From: Chloranthus sessilifolius
Taxonomy: Eukaryota > Streptophyta > Magnoliopsida > Chloranthales > Chloranthaceae
DNA length: 64,000 nucleotides
Assembly: GCA_021018995.1 (NCBI GenBank)
Contig: CM037587.1
Location: forward strand, 13,269,366-13,333,365
Direction of reading: 5' to 3'
Part shown: one piece after another, positions 23,260 through 34,276 of the stretch
Layout: the number at the start of each line of letters is the position of its first letter
Numbering within the stretch: position 1 is the first letter of the stretch
The notes under the pieces: generated by a model
Databases searched by the model: none
The model's input: only the letters and a program-made list of their open reading frames with translations
What the model was told of the DNA's origin: nothing
Made by a program: the position numbers and the translations under genes

Positions 23260-24215
23260 ACCAGTGGGGCTGCATAGAAAAAAGAACGAAGAAGGGAAGG
23301 AGAAGAAGAGAATGAGAGAGGAGACACGATTACCCGACAGGCTACATCTTACTTCACTTTTTGTATTCAATATATCAATGTTACAAGGCACCGTGCTCTT
23401 TATATAAAAGCAACCACAAGAAGACAAAATATACCTTAACCGATGTGGGATAAATCCTAACATAGTACTCTTACCACACTAGAGATAACTTGTTAAGCAC
23501 TAAGACCGATCTCACACACTCTTACAGATAACTTGTTAAGCACTAAGACCGATATCACACACTCTTACATCTCTCACCACATATCACAATATCCAACACT
23601 CCCCCTCAAGTTAAGCATCAATGACAATGATGTTCAACTTGCCAATTATAAGAAGAGCTCCTAGGCCATCTCCCCCTTACACTGATAGAGCCGAAAGGAA
23701 GACCATAAGGTCAAAAAAAAAATAGATATAGTGGGAAATACGTCCACTAACGTGATCAATCAATAATGTGATAAATACATCCACATTAAAGGAATGCCAC
23801 TCATCATCAACATGAGAGACAGCAGATAGCTATAATGTATATAGTACGCACCATAACACATACAAACTAAAGAAATGGAGGGGGATTACAAAATATTGAG
23901 ATATATCAGCAGCGTCATAGTGACGCATCAAAAAAGCTTCCATAAGGACTACAATAAATTAGAGTGAGAAGCATCTGATAGCAATCCTCGCATGTATAGC
24001 AATATTATTTTCCATCACAAATAGCATCTACAGTCTTGACAGAAAATAGACTTGGATTTGAGCACGCGGCACTCTAAACACAATAGCTAGAAGCACCAGC
24101 TTTAAGTTGTATTCAGCAGGTCATAGCGTAGCAAAAATAGACCCAAATAATGCTCAAATGGCAGTAAATCAGCACATTACCATCAATCCTCAGCAAATAG
24201 GTCACAGAAGTCTTT
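23260..24215 (-). repeat. Left arm of a large inverted repeat
   Basis: It matches about 25440-26458 in inverted orientation, including LTR, polypurine tract and internal DNA. The arms are separated by about 1.2 kb. Confidence 0.7.
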
Positions 24216-24839
24216 GTAACATAGCCAAACCTGGGCTCTAATACCAAGTTAAAACTTATGAATTAACATAATAAAGGAACTGAAGAGGAAAATACTCATT
24301 TAGGGTTTATTAGGAGAGAGAAGGGGGAAAGAGAAGAGAGCACAATAACACAAGAGACTACATTGCTAGTAATTGTTATGTTTTACAAAAGAAGTGGGGC
24401 CTCTTTATATGGAGTCCCCTTACTAACATTTTTTCAACTTAAGTGAGGAGGGATAAAACCCACACCTCTAACTCTAGGCACTAACATACGACTAATAAAC
24501 CCCATCATCTCCAACACTCTTTAGACAAATAATTTCTTTATTCTTAGGTTTATATATTTCTGGTTTTCAAGTTGGTATCAGAGCGGGTTGTTTCCGAGCG
24601 TCTTGTTTAGGGTTTCGTCTATTTTTCAACTTAAGCAAGGCCTCTTTATATAGAGTTCCCTTACTAACACTTTCTCAAATTAAGTGAGGTGAGATTAAAC
24701 CCTCGCCTCTAACTCTAGGCACTAACATATGACTAGTGCACCAAGTAGTTGGTGGATGCAAGTGTTTGCACCAAGTTGATATCAGAGCCCAGGTTGGGCT
24801 ATGTTAGGTAAGGTCATTTTTTAATTTTCCAGAAACTTC

Positions 24840-25105
24840 ATATCAACCTTCTTCCAACAGCAACTTCTTCAGCAACATCACTAGTTCTTCATCTTAGCCT
24901 TATTCCAGTAGCAACTTCTTCTTCAGCAACAACATCACTAGTTCTTCATCTCAGCCTTGTTCCAGCAGCAACTTCTTCTTCAGCAGCATCACCTGTTCTT
25001 TATTTCAGCATGTTCCGCAGCAGCTACTACTTCAGCAACAATGTGATCTGTTCTTCGTCTCAGCCTTGTTCCAGTAGAAGCTTCTTCAGCAGCAACGTTC
25101 AGTTT
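24840..25105 (+). repeat. Minisatellite of about 60 bp units
   Basis: Repeats of AGCAACTTCTTCTTCAGCAA / ATCACTAGTTCTTCATCTCAG / CCTTGTTCCAGC run four to five times inside the LTR cluster. The plus frame would be Ser/Thr/Ala/Leu-rich, but no product is evident. Confidence 0.7.
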
Positions 25106-26458
25106 TCTTCTGAATTTACAGTACTTCTTCTTATCTTCTTTCCTTTCTTTTTTACTGTGAAGATCTCGAATAAATGAGATAACGGTGTTTGGACAATATA
25201 TTTTAAGATGCCCACTAGGTGTTTGGTGAAATGACACAGTGGGATTTCAGATGGACTTTTATGTCCCATTTCTGTGGAATATGGTTGCTCAAGCTTAGTT
25301 TGTTTATGTCTGTCGGGTATGATGTATTTTTATGAGATGTTGTGAGTGGCCACCTCTTATTTATTTTTTTTCAGCATTAATGTAAATGACTATGTACTTC
25401 ATGTGAAGGTGTTTGTTGAAGCCCTAAATCAATTTTTCAATGGCAATGGACTGATTTACAAAGACTTATGTGACCTATTTGCTGAGGATTGAGGGTATGT
25501 GCTGATTTATTGTCATTTTAGCATTGTTTGAATTTATTTTTACTACTATATGACATGATGAATACACTACCTATTGTAGTTAGAGTGTCGATGCTCAAAT
25601 ACAAGCCTATTTTCTATCGAGACTGTTTGTAGATGCTATTTGTGATGAAGAATATTATTGCTATATATGCAACGATTGATATTGGGTGTTGGTCACTCTA
25701 ATTTATTGTAGTCCTTATGCGAAGCTTTTTTGATGCGCCAATGATATATATCTATATTTTGTAAACCCCCTCCATTTCTTTATTTTGTCAATTTATATTT
25801 GTATGTATTATGGTATGTGTCATATACATTAGAGATATCTGTTGTCCCTCCCAATGTTGATGATGAGTGGTATTTGCTGCTCTGATATGCAGCCCATTAA
25901 TGTGGATATATTTTCCACATTATTAATTGATTAGTGGACGTATTTCCCACTATATCTATTTTTTTTACCTTATGGTCTTCCTTTCGGCTCTATTAGTGTA
26001 AAGGGAAGATGGCTCAAGAGCTATTCTTTTTTTTTTTTTTTTAACGGTGGCTCAAGAGCTCTTCTTATAGTTGGCAAGTTGAACATCATTGTTATTGATG
26101 CTCAATTTGAGGGGGACTGTTGAATATAGTGATATGTTGTGATAGATGTAAGAGTGTATGAGATCGGTGTTAGTGCTTAACGGGTTATCTCTAATGTGGT
26201 AAGAGTACTATGTTAGGATTTATCCCACATCGGTTAAGGTATATTTTGTCTTCTTGTGGTTGCTTTATATAAAGAGTTTGGTGCTTTGCAACATTGATAT
26301 ATTGAATACAAAAGGTGAAGCAAGATGTAGCATGTCAGGTTATCGTGTCTTCTCTCTCCCTCTCTTCTTCCCCTTCTCCTTCTTCCTTTCTTCTTCCTTT
26401 TCTTCATTCTCTAGACTAATAATCTCTTTACTCATACGTTTAGATATTTCTGTTTTTC

Positions 26459-26848
26459 AAGTGACGAAACTCAAAAAATTAATCGGTAATGTTAGTGATG
26501 TCATCCGATTTTTTTTTCCTTTCGTTTTACCCATGCTTAAAGAGGAAAAAAAACCTTTAATTTTTGTACCATTTTATTCAAAAAAAACCCTTTATATTTT
26601 GCCTATTTTGTACTACTTTGTTCATTAAAATCATAACTCTGAACTTGAAATATATTATGTTTTTATATTTTTTTTTAATTTTTATTTTCCCGATTTTTTC
26701 CAACTTAGACCGATTTTTGTCAATTTTTCCCGACTTAGACCATTGATAATTTATTGTCGACTCCCGACTTTGTGAGTATGCTTAGAAGGAGATTGATACA
26801 GCATGGGAAAAAGAGAGAAAATTAATATTCAAATTTTAATATGAAGAC
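26459..26848. other. T-rich non-coding DNA
   Basis: Repeats of CCGACTTAGACC occur near 26692-26745. Nothing else is recognisable. Confidence 0.4.
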
Positions 26849-27620
26849 TCACCTTCTCGACAACCATATCTAAGAAGAACAGAGAGGGAAAAAAAAGCAT
26901 TAATCATCATGGCTTCACGGCCAAAGAAACACCACTTTCTCATGCAAGAAGGGGCAAAAAAAAAGATTTCCACACACTAAATATATCTTTCACGGCAGTG
27001 CTTTTACATATATAAATAAGATAAAAGTAAATCCTACTTTACTTCTTTTTTTATTCTTACTCCTACTTAACTTGGGACTTTTTACTAGTAAAAAAGAATC
27101 GAAGAAAACTACCTATTTTTTTTTTAAAAAAAATCCTACTTTCTAGAAGCCTAAAATACAAATTTTACAGTCTGTATGTACATACATCACTGAGAGTTCT
27201 ACTTTCTTGAACTCGAGATCCAAAAAATTACTACAACCCCCTACTTCTCGACAACCTTATCTAAGAAGAACAGAGAGGGAAAAAAAAAAAAAAAGCATTA
27301 ATCATCATGGCTTCACGACCCAAAGAAACACCACTTTCTCATGCAGGAAGGGGGCAAAAAAAAAAAGATTTTCATTCACTAAATATATCCTTCACAGCAG
27401 TGCGTTTACATATATAAATAAGATAAAAGTAAATCCTACTTTACTTAGGACTCTTTACTAGTAAAAAAGGAACCGAAGAAAACTACCTTTAATAATAATA
27501 AAAAAATCCTACCTCTAGAAGCCCAAAATACAGATTTTGCAATCTGTACGTACGTACATCACCGAGAGTTCTACTTTCTTGGACTCAAGATCCAAAAAAT
27601 TACAACAACCCCCTACTCCT
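26849..27620. repeat. Tandem duplication of about 380 bp
   Basis: 26860-27240 and 27245-27620 are near copies (CTTCTCGACAACC, GCATTAATCATCATGGCTTC, ACATCACTGAGAGTTCTAC). A partial third copy lies at 31367-31460 in the same orientation. This is probably LTR-derived DNA of the minus-strand gypsy fossil. Confidence 0.75.
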
Positions 27621-28023
27621 TAAGGGCACATTCAATCTTTGGGAGTTCACTTTTTTCTACCAGAAAAAAATCTCTAGGAGTTCACTTTTGTCTACCAGCA
27701 ATCATATGGATCACTTAAGGGCACATTCACTTCGCTGTAAGATTGCAATATTACACGCAATCCTTATATTTTACCGTAAAAAGTACAACTTTGGTTGTTC
27801 ATTTGAGTGTAATTTTTTGGGTTTTGTGCCACTAAATATTACCTGCAATAAGTTCGACTTACGAGGCTGGGGCTCATAATATCGATTTATTGCAGGTAAA
27901 ATCCCTTCTCTCTCTCGACGTAGCGGCAGCTTCTCTCTAACTACTCTCTCAACGCTACATGCAGCGGTAACTTCTCTCTCGACGCTCCATGCGACGGTTC
28001 TTTCGTCATTGCGCGCCGCACGC

Positions 28024-28026
<3 letters not shown>

Positions 28027-28084
<58 letters not shown>
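28027..28084. repeat. (CT)n microsatellite
   Basis: About 29 uninterrupted CT units lie inside the Harbinger-type element. Frames reading Arg-Glu or Ser-Leu repeats here are artefacts. Confidence 0.95.
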
Positions 28085-28088
<4 letters not shown>

Positions 28089-28559
28089 CAACAAGTCGCG
28101 ACAGTTGTCCGGCCATCCCAGTTAACCTCCTTGCAGCCTCTGATCACCTCCAAAGACCTCCGGCCACTTGACTTGTAAGACCTAATTAAACTCCTTTTAA
28201 TTGTATGGTAACTTGTAAGCCCTAATTTTTAAACCCTACTTTCCAAAATCAAATGAATTGAAAGAGTGCGGATCAATTATACGGTATTGGTATACATAAA
28301 TCATAAAACTAAACGCTATTTAATGTCTTAGCCCTAATTTTTCCTTTTTTTAGATGGAGTAGGTAGATCAATCTTCATTTTGATAGTTGATGCAGAATTG
28401 TGTGCAAAGATTCAAAATTTTTCAAGTGGCTGAAATTTTGTTTATGAAAATATTAATACTGAATTACAGATTGCATTTGTTTGCTTTAGTTGGGGCATGG
28501 GATTTGGAGAATCAGTCAATGAGCAGGCATAAAATTGTTAAGGAAAAAAAAAATCTTAA

Positions 28560-28945
28560 TTGTTGTTTTTGGATATTTTGATTTTAAAAGGGAAGTGGGG
28601 TTCGGATCATTTTTCCAGAAATTTGTGTTTTTTTTCAATCCTTTCTTAAATTTTTTTTTTATTGTTTTTGGTAATTTGATCTTAACAAAGAGATGGGTTC
28701 GGCCGTTTTGTAAGTAGAATTCTCTTTTTTTCCTTGAATCATAAACATTGTTTTTGGATATTTTGATCTTAAAGGAAAGTGGGTTCCGTTCAATTTATAG
28801 AAATTTGTGTTTTTTCTCAATATGTTCAAATTTTTCTTGTTCTTTTTTTGGGGTAATTTGATCTTAACAGGGAAATGGGTTGTTCTTTTCAAATTTTTCT
28901 TCAGATTTTTAATTGTTTTTGTTTAATTTGATCTTAGCAGGGAAG
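28560..28945 (+). repeat. T-rich tandem repeats of about 90 bp
   Basis: Units share TTTTTGGATATTTTGATCTT, AAAGGGAAGTGGGTT and AAATTTGTGTTTTTT. There are four imperfect copies inside the Harbinger-type element. Confidence 0.7.
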
Positions 28946-29951
28946 TGGGTTGAGTTTAGTAAAGGAACAAGAAGAGGAAGAAGAGAAGAGTGAGTCACGT
29001 AAATGTGAACCGGTAGATTGACTTGAACGGGGATGGATGACACTCCCCTAAATTTTCATGCGAAACGGACACCTTTACAATGGCCGATGAAGAGATATAA
29101 AATGAGCGAACATGACGATTTCAGATAGTCAAGAGTACATGTAAAAAATTATAAAAAACGTTCACTTCACCGTAAAGTGAATAGTAGCCCATGAAGTAGA
29201 TTTTGCACCATTTTACCGTGAACTGAACAGCCATATTACACCGAAGGTGTATCTTTTTACAAGTAAAAAAGGTGTACTTTATTACATGTAAAGTGAATAT
29301 TACATGCAATGGGATTACAGCGAAGTGAACGTGCCCTAAGTGATCATGTGGCTTCCTCTTTAGTCTGGACTTAAGGCCCATTACTTGTATTGGGCTTTTA
29401 GCCCTAATCTCAGGCCCCTATGCACGCAAATTATCGCCTTCAAACAGCTCCATTATGGGTCTATTTCATCACTTCTATGGCCCAGCAACCAGCCTTCAAC
29501 GGCAGCCCATAGGCTCCTCTTGTAGTCCATGTACATCTCCCTAAAACTTGGTAATAATCTCATCTTCTCACACAGCCCTCCAAAGCTTCTTTCTCCTTTC
29601 TAAATTTTTCAATCGCATCATTCTCTCTGGGCTGAGAGAAACTGGACCTTGAGTTTGACTTGACAAAACATCTTCTCTTGATTGGACCCTTGTGGTCACC
29701 TTTCTCCAACCCGATTTGTGTAGAAGAATGGTTGTGCACTTGGATATGCGGTGTGACCTCACGTTGAAGCAAGAGTGTCAAGCTTTTTCCATCCTTGCTG
29801 AAGGTGTAAACATTCTTCGCTACATGAAAGGTGTCGTTGCGATCAAATGGTCATGGACACCCCAATAAGATGTAGCAAGCATTCATCAGAACAACATCGC
29901 ATCATACCTCATCTTTATAAGCTGACCCAATCGAGAACTTCACCAAACCAT

Positions 29952-30095
29952 GGATCAAAATTTCGGCCGAAACGTTTCGATTTCGGGCATGCTCAAAACA
30001 AAACCGAAATCTAAGTCCATATTTGTATGGACTCCAAAACTTCGGCCAAAATTTCAGTCAAAATTTCGATTTTCGGTTTCGGTCAACTTCCTTCC
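29952..30095. mobile_element. Possible MITE with TTTCGG motifs
   Basis: CATGGATCAAAATTTCGGCC at the left and TTTCGGTTTCGGTCAACTTCC at the right, with many TTTCGG/CCGAAA copies between, look like a small hAT-type MITE inserted in the gypsy fossil. No clear target duplication is visible. Confidence 0.35.
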
Positions 30096-31540
30096 CGACA
30101 TACATGTCATTCGAAAAATATTGGTATGTAGACATCCTTCATTATCTTCATTATTTGGTGTCTTCATTACTCGGGAAGTCATCAACGCATCTCCATACGT
30201 GTCTCCTTCAACAACAATTTCTTTCACACCCTCTTCTTCATCCGTCTGTGTTGGACTGTCATATAAAGCAGTAGACAATAGCTCATTCGGACTCGTTTCT
30301 TTATGCGTCTCACTCCCGATTTTCTCTCCTAAACTTGCGTGTACTTCAGCCGACCTTTTGGCACACTTGTAGGACATATGCCCCTCTTCATTCCACTGAA
30401 AATACTTAATTTGCATGCTAGAAACCGGCACAACTGTTGTACTTCGTCCATTTTCTGTAGAAGATGCAAATTTTGTTGGATCATCGATATTAAAATTTTT
30501 GGATCAACTAGAATTCCCTTTATCTTCATTCCAACAACGACTATTTCCCCTATTTTGTTTTTATTCGACTTTTGAAGTCAACTGATAGACTCCATCAATA
30601 CCACTAATCAAATGCAAATTACTTACATCTTGGATCACCAAGCGAAAACTTTCGATGTACCTTGTAGCTGTTTGATCCTATGTTTCGTTTAAATTATTAG
30701 TTTAGTACATACAGAGAGTTGCTGAAACTCTTCCGCATATCAGAATACGGTTATTGACCATTGAAGTCGATCGACCCTTTGAAAAAAGGCCCTATTAATA
30801 ATCACATGGTATCGTTGTTGTAGCTTCTTGCATCTTTTCTCACATATTTATCAGCCCCTTTCCTTCTCTACGACACTTCTCCTAAGTTGCTTCCACCATA
30901 ATTGTGCATGGCGGCATGGCCTTTTAATTTTAAGGAAACAAATTTTACTTTCAGATCCTCAGCCATCTCCTTAGACTAAAAGAAAGTGTTAATACTCTAA
31001 CAAATACAAGAACTCATTTGATTGCAAACCACCATGGAAACCTGCAATCTCGATTTTATATCCATGATCGTGGCTCCTGCATTCCAAGGCTCTCATCAAC
31101 CGAACTTCTAATATAATCCTTCATCTGTATAGTATAACTCCACGCACTACCACTCATAGATTGTTGATTGTCCCCATGAAGATCATCCCTACTACTCTCC
31201 TCATCTCCGTGAAAAGGTTGAGGGTTCTCTTGACTCAATACCAGTTGCATCATGTGATCTAATTGTTTAGATAATTGTTGAATGGAGTCTTGTAAATTCT
31301 GAATTTCAGGATCTCTCCTAGCTCAATTTACAAAGCGTCATCACGATATCACAAATATCAAGAAGTCTAAAATATGGAATTTGCAATTTGTATATACATC
31401 ACTGAGAGTCCTACTTTCTTGGAGTCAATATCTCAAAAATTAGTAACGCTAATCGCAGCAAACCCTGCTTCTTACGGCTTCTTAAAACAGAAAACAAATA
31501 TTAACTTGAATTACTGCTTCTTGGGACCTCTTAAAATACG

Positions 31541-31569
31541 TCTAATAATATATATATATATATATATAA
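31541..31569. repeat. (TA)n microsatellite
   Basis: A short TA run inside the right LTR-like segment of the gypsy fossil. Confidence 0.8.
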
Positions 31570-32088
31570 AGATTTTGACATACAAAAATACCAAGAGTTG
31601 ACTTTTTTCTGCCAGCTATCACGTGGATCACTTAAGTGATCACGTGGATTCCTCTTTACGCCAAACTTAAGGCCCATTAGTCTTTCATTATTGAGCCCAT
31701 TGGGCCTTTACCCCCTCGATTTAACTTGAACTTCTGGCCCTAATCTCAGGCCCTTATTAACGTGAATTCTGGCCTTCAAACAGCTCTCTGATTCCATTTC
31801 AACCCTTCTCTGGCCCAACAACCAGCCCTTAAAGGCAGCCCGAAGGCTCCTCTTGAAGTCCCCGTACATGTTCCTCAACCTTGATAATAATATTATCATC
31901 TCATCACATCCCTCCAATGTCACTTTCTCCTTCCTAAATTTCCCAATCGCATCACACATCCAACTCAGTACCAGTGATAAGAATATATTTCTATGAAATC
32001 GATGATGACAAAGATTCAATAGAGAACAAAGAGGACGAGATTTTTTCTAAGGAGAGAGTGTGACGATTCTGTCGGTAAGACAGCATTA

Positions 32089-32269
32089 TTTATTTTATTT
32101 TATTTTTATATCCGTGGGTGTCCGGGCCAGCTTGCGCGCACCTCGACTAATCCCACAGGGCCCTGGAGCTAACAACCAGGTAATACTCCAGTGGCCCTGA
32201 GGGGACTTGAACTGGTGACCATTGGAGGGCAAACCCAAGGCCTGACCAACTGAGCTACCCCTCCGGGTT
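32089..32269 (-). mobile_element. tRNA-derived SINE, Au-SINE-like
   Basis: Read on the minus strand, GGAGGGGTAGCTCAGTTGGT opens a tRNA-like head with an A box (GTAGCTCAGTTGG, 32246-32258) and a B box (AGTTCAAGTCC, 32203-32213). A body with GGGATTAGTCGAGGTGCGCG and CGGACACCCACGGATAT follows, then an A/T-rich tail. An 11-bp duplication AGACAGCATTA flanks it at 32078-32088 and 32270-32280. The sequence resembles the plant Au-SINE family, and ends and duplication look intact. Confidence 0.88.
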
Positions 32270-32280
32270 AGACAGCATTA

Positions 32281-33060
32281 ATTTTAATTTGAATGATAGT
32301 TTTATTTTTCTTTTCTTTTTAACTTTATTGTGCAATTTTCAGTTTCTAGTTTGCATAATATAGGTTAAGTTTAAATTTTCAATGTCTAGTTATAAAATTC
32401 ATAGTTATAGTACAGTTTGGTGAAAAACACATCATCATGTTTTATTATAAGTCAAGCTCAAAATGTGTAACTCAGTTAAATGTGAACTTGAAAGAATGAA
32501 AAAAAAAATTAATAATCTAAGTTCAACCTGACTCGAATAGTAAAATGGCTGCGCGGCCTATTTTAGGCATAAAATGGTAATCAAATGGAGAGTGAAACTG
32601 CGATCAGAGTGTGAACTTAATGAAATTTTCTTTATAATCTGAATTCAATGTGACCGAAATAGCAAACTGGCCCAGCCCATTTTACATATAAAATAGCATC
32701 TTACACATAAAATGTCAAACCTACCCTTTCGAGTAAACCTATTAAAATGGGCATTTACTGGTTCTCAAATGTACCCGTAGTACCGAAACAAGAAATATAC
32801 AGCTATTTCTGAAGCACCAAATTGAATTACAAAAGCCCTAATTTTCATGTTTCTCAGCTTCTAGAAGCACTCAAACTGAACAAAATAAACTAATGGTAGA
32901 AAAATTTACAACTCAATTAGGTTAAAACAAAACCCTAAATTCATTTCATATTTCAATCTCACTTATCAGGAATGCCACCAAATTTCTCTCAACAGTTTCA
33001 ATACCAGTACTTTTTGCAGCTAAAAAAAACTCTTATTAAATTCATAAAACCCTAACCCTA
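32281..33060. other. AT-rich non-coding DNA, probably intron of the EMSY-like gene
   Basis: No exons are visible. It lies directly downstream (minus strand) of the donor site at 33107, so the retroelements to its left may also lie inside that intron. Confidence 0.35.
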
Positions 33061-33107
33061 ATTTCCACGAAAAAAGTGAAATTTTGAAAATTTTCGGAGT
33101 AACTCAC

Positions 33108-33432
33108 CGCTGCTATCTGACGGACCGTAGTCCATCGCCAGGTTCTTGCAACTAGATCTTCGCTCAAACCCTAACCCTAAAATCAACGGCTAGTGATGAA
33201 ACAGAGCTGATCAACTACAACCACGAGATCTACGGCTTCTTCCGCTCCGCTCGATTAATTGTAGAAGAGAATGTGATTGAAATAGAGGGTTCAAATCGTA
33301 AACGAAAATTCGAACCCTAAATAGGGGATTTTCTAAAATATAGTAATAATTTATAGAAGAATTTTGAAGAATAAAGAGATAGCGAAAGCGAGAGAGCGCA
33401 GCTAGTAGTGTGAGGGAGCCGGTGAGAAAACG
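33108..33432 (-). CDS. First exon (5' UTR and start) of an EMSY-like gene
   Basis: On the minus strand a plant-type leader with AACCCTAA motifs ends in ATG at 33135-33133 and nine codons, MDYGPSDSS, then the first base of a glycine codon, then a perfect donor CG|GTGAGT at 33107-33102. EMSY-like (EML) proteins of plants open with this sequence and continue GTDDDLPP, with the first intron in this same phase; they are nuclear proteins with an EMSY N-terminal and a Tudor-like domain. A TATA box lies at the expected distance. No later exon (ENT domain, Tudor domain) is visible to the left, although the whole left part of the window would be available to a long intron. It may be the start of a real gene with a transposon-swollen intron, or a cut-off copy. 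Confidence 0.55.
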
Positions 33433-33460
33433 GGTGCAAAAAGGCACGGACTTGAAAGCT

Positions 33461-33469
33461 ATTTTATAG
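33461..33469 (-). promoter_or_regulatory. TATA box of the EMSY-like gene
   Basis: CTATAAAAT on the minus strand lies about 330 bp upstream of the start codon, followed by a leader starting about 30 bp further. Confidence 0.5.
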
Positions 33470-33540
33470 CGCCAATTTTTTTGTAAGTGTATAATTGGTT
33501 TGAGTTCCGCGCTTTCGCTTTAGATAGCAACTGAATCGGA

Positions 33541-33714
33541 ATGCGATCTAGGGCATCGAGTTTCGAAGAGCTTCTCTTCTTTGGAGGTGGAAATAATAGA
33601 GTGGTGCTTCCATCGACGGAAGTTGATGGTACTGTATTCAGTAATGAGTCAATGGACGGTGGAGATTATCTTAACGATGCAAAATTTCGGAACATTAACA
33701 CGATTATGAGGTGA
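33541..33714 (+). CDS. Possible divergent small ORF or first exon
   Basis: A 57-codon frame starts MRSRASSFEELLFFGGGN and is rich in Gly, Ser and acidic residues. It lies 72 bp from the EMSY-like TATA box and points away from it. Its end, ATTATGAG|GTGACT, could be a splice donor, so it may be a first exon of a divergent gene under a shared promoter. I do not recognise the protein. The codon mix looks gene-like compared with surrounding DNA, but no further exon is seen. Confidence 0.25.
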   Translation: MRSRASSFEELLFFGGGNNRVVLPSTEVDGTVFSNESMDGGDYLNDAKFRNINTIMR

Positions 33715-33846
33715 CTACTGATTTTCTTGGTGAAAAAGATGTGATTTCCTCCAAATCCCCTATTGACCGTTCAATCTGATATTACTATTTTAAGGATCTA
33801 AAAGGGTGATATCGTGAGTTTTTTAAATGTATAATATTATATGGCA

Positions 33847-33999
33847 GGCCAATTTTGTGCAGACAAAGTGCAGGCTGATGTTGCCCATCGTAATTGGCTG
33901 CAAGTGCAGTGAGACCCAAGCAATCCAAGTCAGAGCAGTCCTAGTCACGTTGTGCCATGTCAGACACCTACACTTTGCCTGCACAAAACTTGTATGGCC
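33847..33999. mobile_element. Small MITE
   Basis: The inverted ends GGCCAATTTTGTGCAGACAA and (complement of the right end) GGCCATACAAGTTTTGTGCAG-type sequence differ by a small insertion. The element is 153 bp. The target duplication is unclear. Confidence 0.5.
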
Positions 34000-34045
34000 G
34001 CTTGCAATTTTCCATTTTTAAGCTAGGATAATGGGGCACTTAAAG

Positions 34046-34276
34046 AGAACCTGGTGTTTAAACGATCTTAGAACATTAAATTTAAAATTTTGATCTCATA
34101 CTGTTGAAGTGGCGTCTACTATTATGACATGTGGAGGACATTTATGATCAATCTAAACTGTCCAAGTGACAATCCGTCATTAGAAAATATTTTAGTCAAA
34201 GAATCATGCTCATAAGTGAATATAAACCATCTGATTGGAAAACTTTAATATCAACCATTAAAATTGAGCACAACGG
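34046..34276 (+). repeat. Interspersed repeat family R1, copy 1
   Basis: It shares TACTATTATGACA, GTGACAATCC.TCATT and TCAACCATTAAAATTGAG with 41895-42135 and, inverted, with two tandem copies at about 62030-62505. No coding capacity. Confidence 0.6.

Larger units (their letters stand above)
22521..26458 (+). mobile_element. Short non-autonomous LTR element with inverted copies inside (fossil cluster)
   Basis: The 5' LTR at 22521-22817 (TGTTGGATAC...TTTTTCA) is followed by the primer site TTGGTATCAGAGCGGG at 22820. The 3' LTR lies at about 26119-26458 after a TTGAGGGGGA polypurine tract. Inside are an inverted copy of the same LTR (about 23260-23604), a different minus-strand LTR (about 24254-24519) with its own primer site next to it, and repeated LTR-end fragments (about 24520-24800). 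No gag or pol is recognisable. Structure suggests TRIM-like or copia-type non-autonomous elements inserted and rearranged among themselves. Confidence 0.7.
27719..29336. mobile_element. PIF/Harbinger-type non-autonomous element, 1.6 kb
   Basis: Inverted ends GGGCAC(A/G)TTCACTTCGCTG are matched at both sides (27719 onward and up to 29336), with a 3-bp TAA duplication at 27716-27718 and 29337-29339. A related empty site at about 31630-31645 (ATCACTTAAGTGATCACGTGG) shows the flanks joined. Inside are a long CT tract, a UTR-like piece (27890-28170) and T-rich tandem repeats, but no transposase. It sits inside the LTR-like part of the gypsy fossil. Confidence 0.85.
26849..32040 (-). mobile_element. 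Degraded Ty3/gypsy element, minus strand (fossil)
   Basis: From right to left: an LTR-like segment (about 32040-31367), gag-like sequence (31300-31050), a zinc-knuckle region (about 30430-30350) with a TNIFRMTCMSGRK segment near 30110, a protease/pol-edge region around 29640-29900, then a second LTR-like segment (29640-29337 and 27718-26849) split by a Harbinger-type element. The two LTR-like segments are in the same orientation. It is old and heavily broken, with many interruptions and missing most of pol. Confidence 0.6.

Noticed and set aside
26254-26746. Phe/Leu-rich hydrophobic frames as membrane proteins
   Set aside because: They come from T-rich LTR and flanking DNA.
27771-28171. Frames with Arg-Glu or Ser-Leu repeats
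   Set aside because: They are translations of the CT microsatellite in the Harbinger-type element.
30339-30575. Plus-strand frames over the gag-like region
   Set aside because: They are shadows of the minus-strand gypsy fossil.
32203-32258. A and B boxes as a possible tRNA gene
   Set aside because: The cloverleaf does not close, and the tail, body and 11-bp duplication show a SINE.
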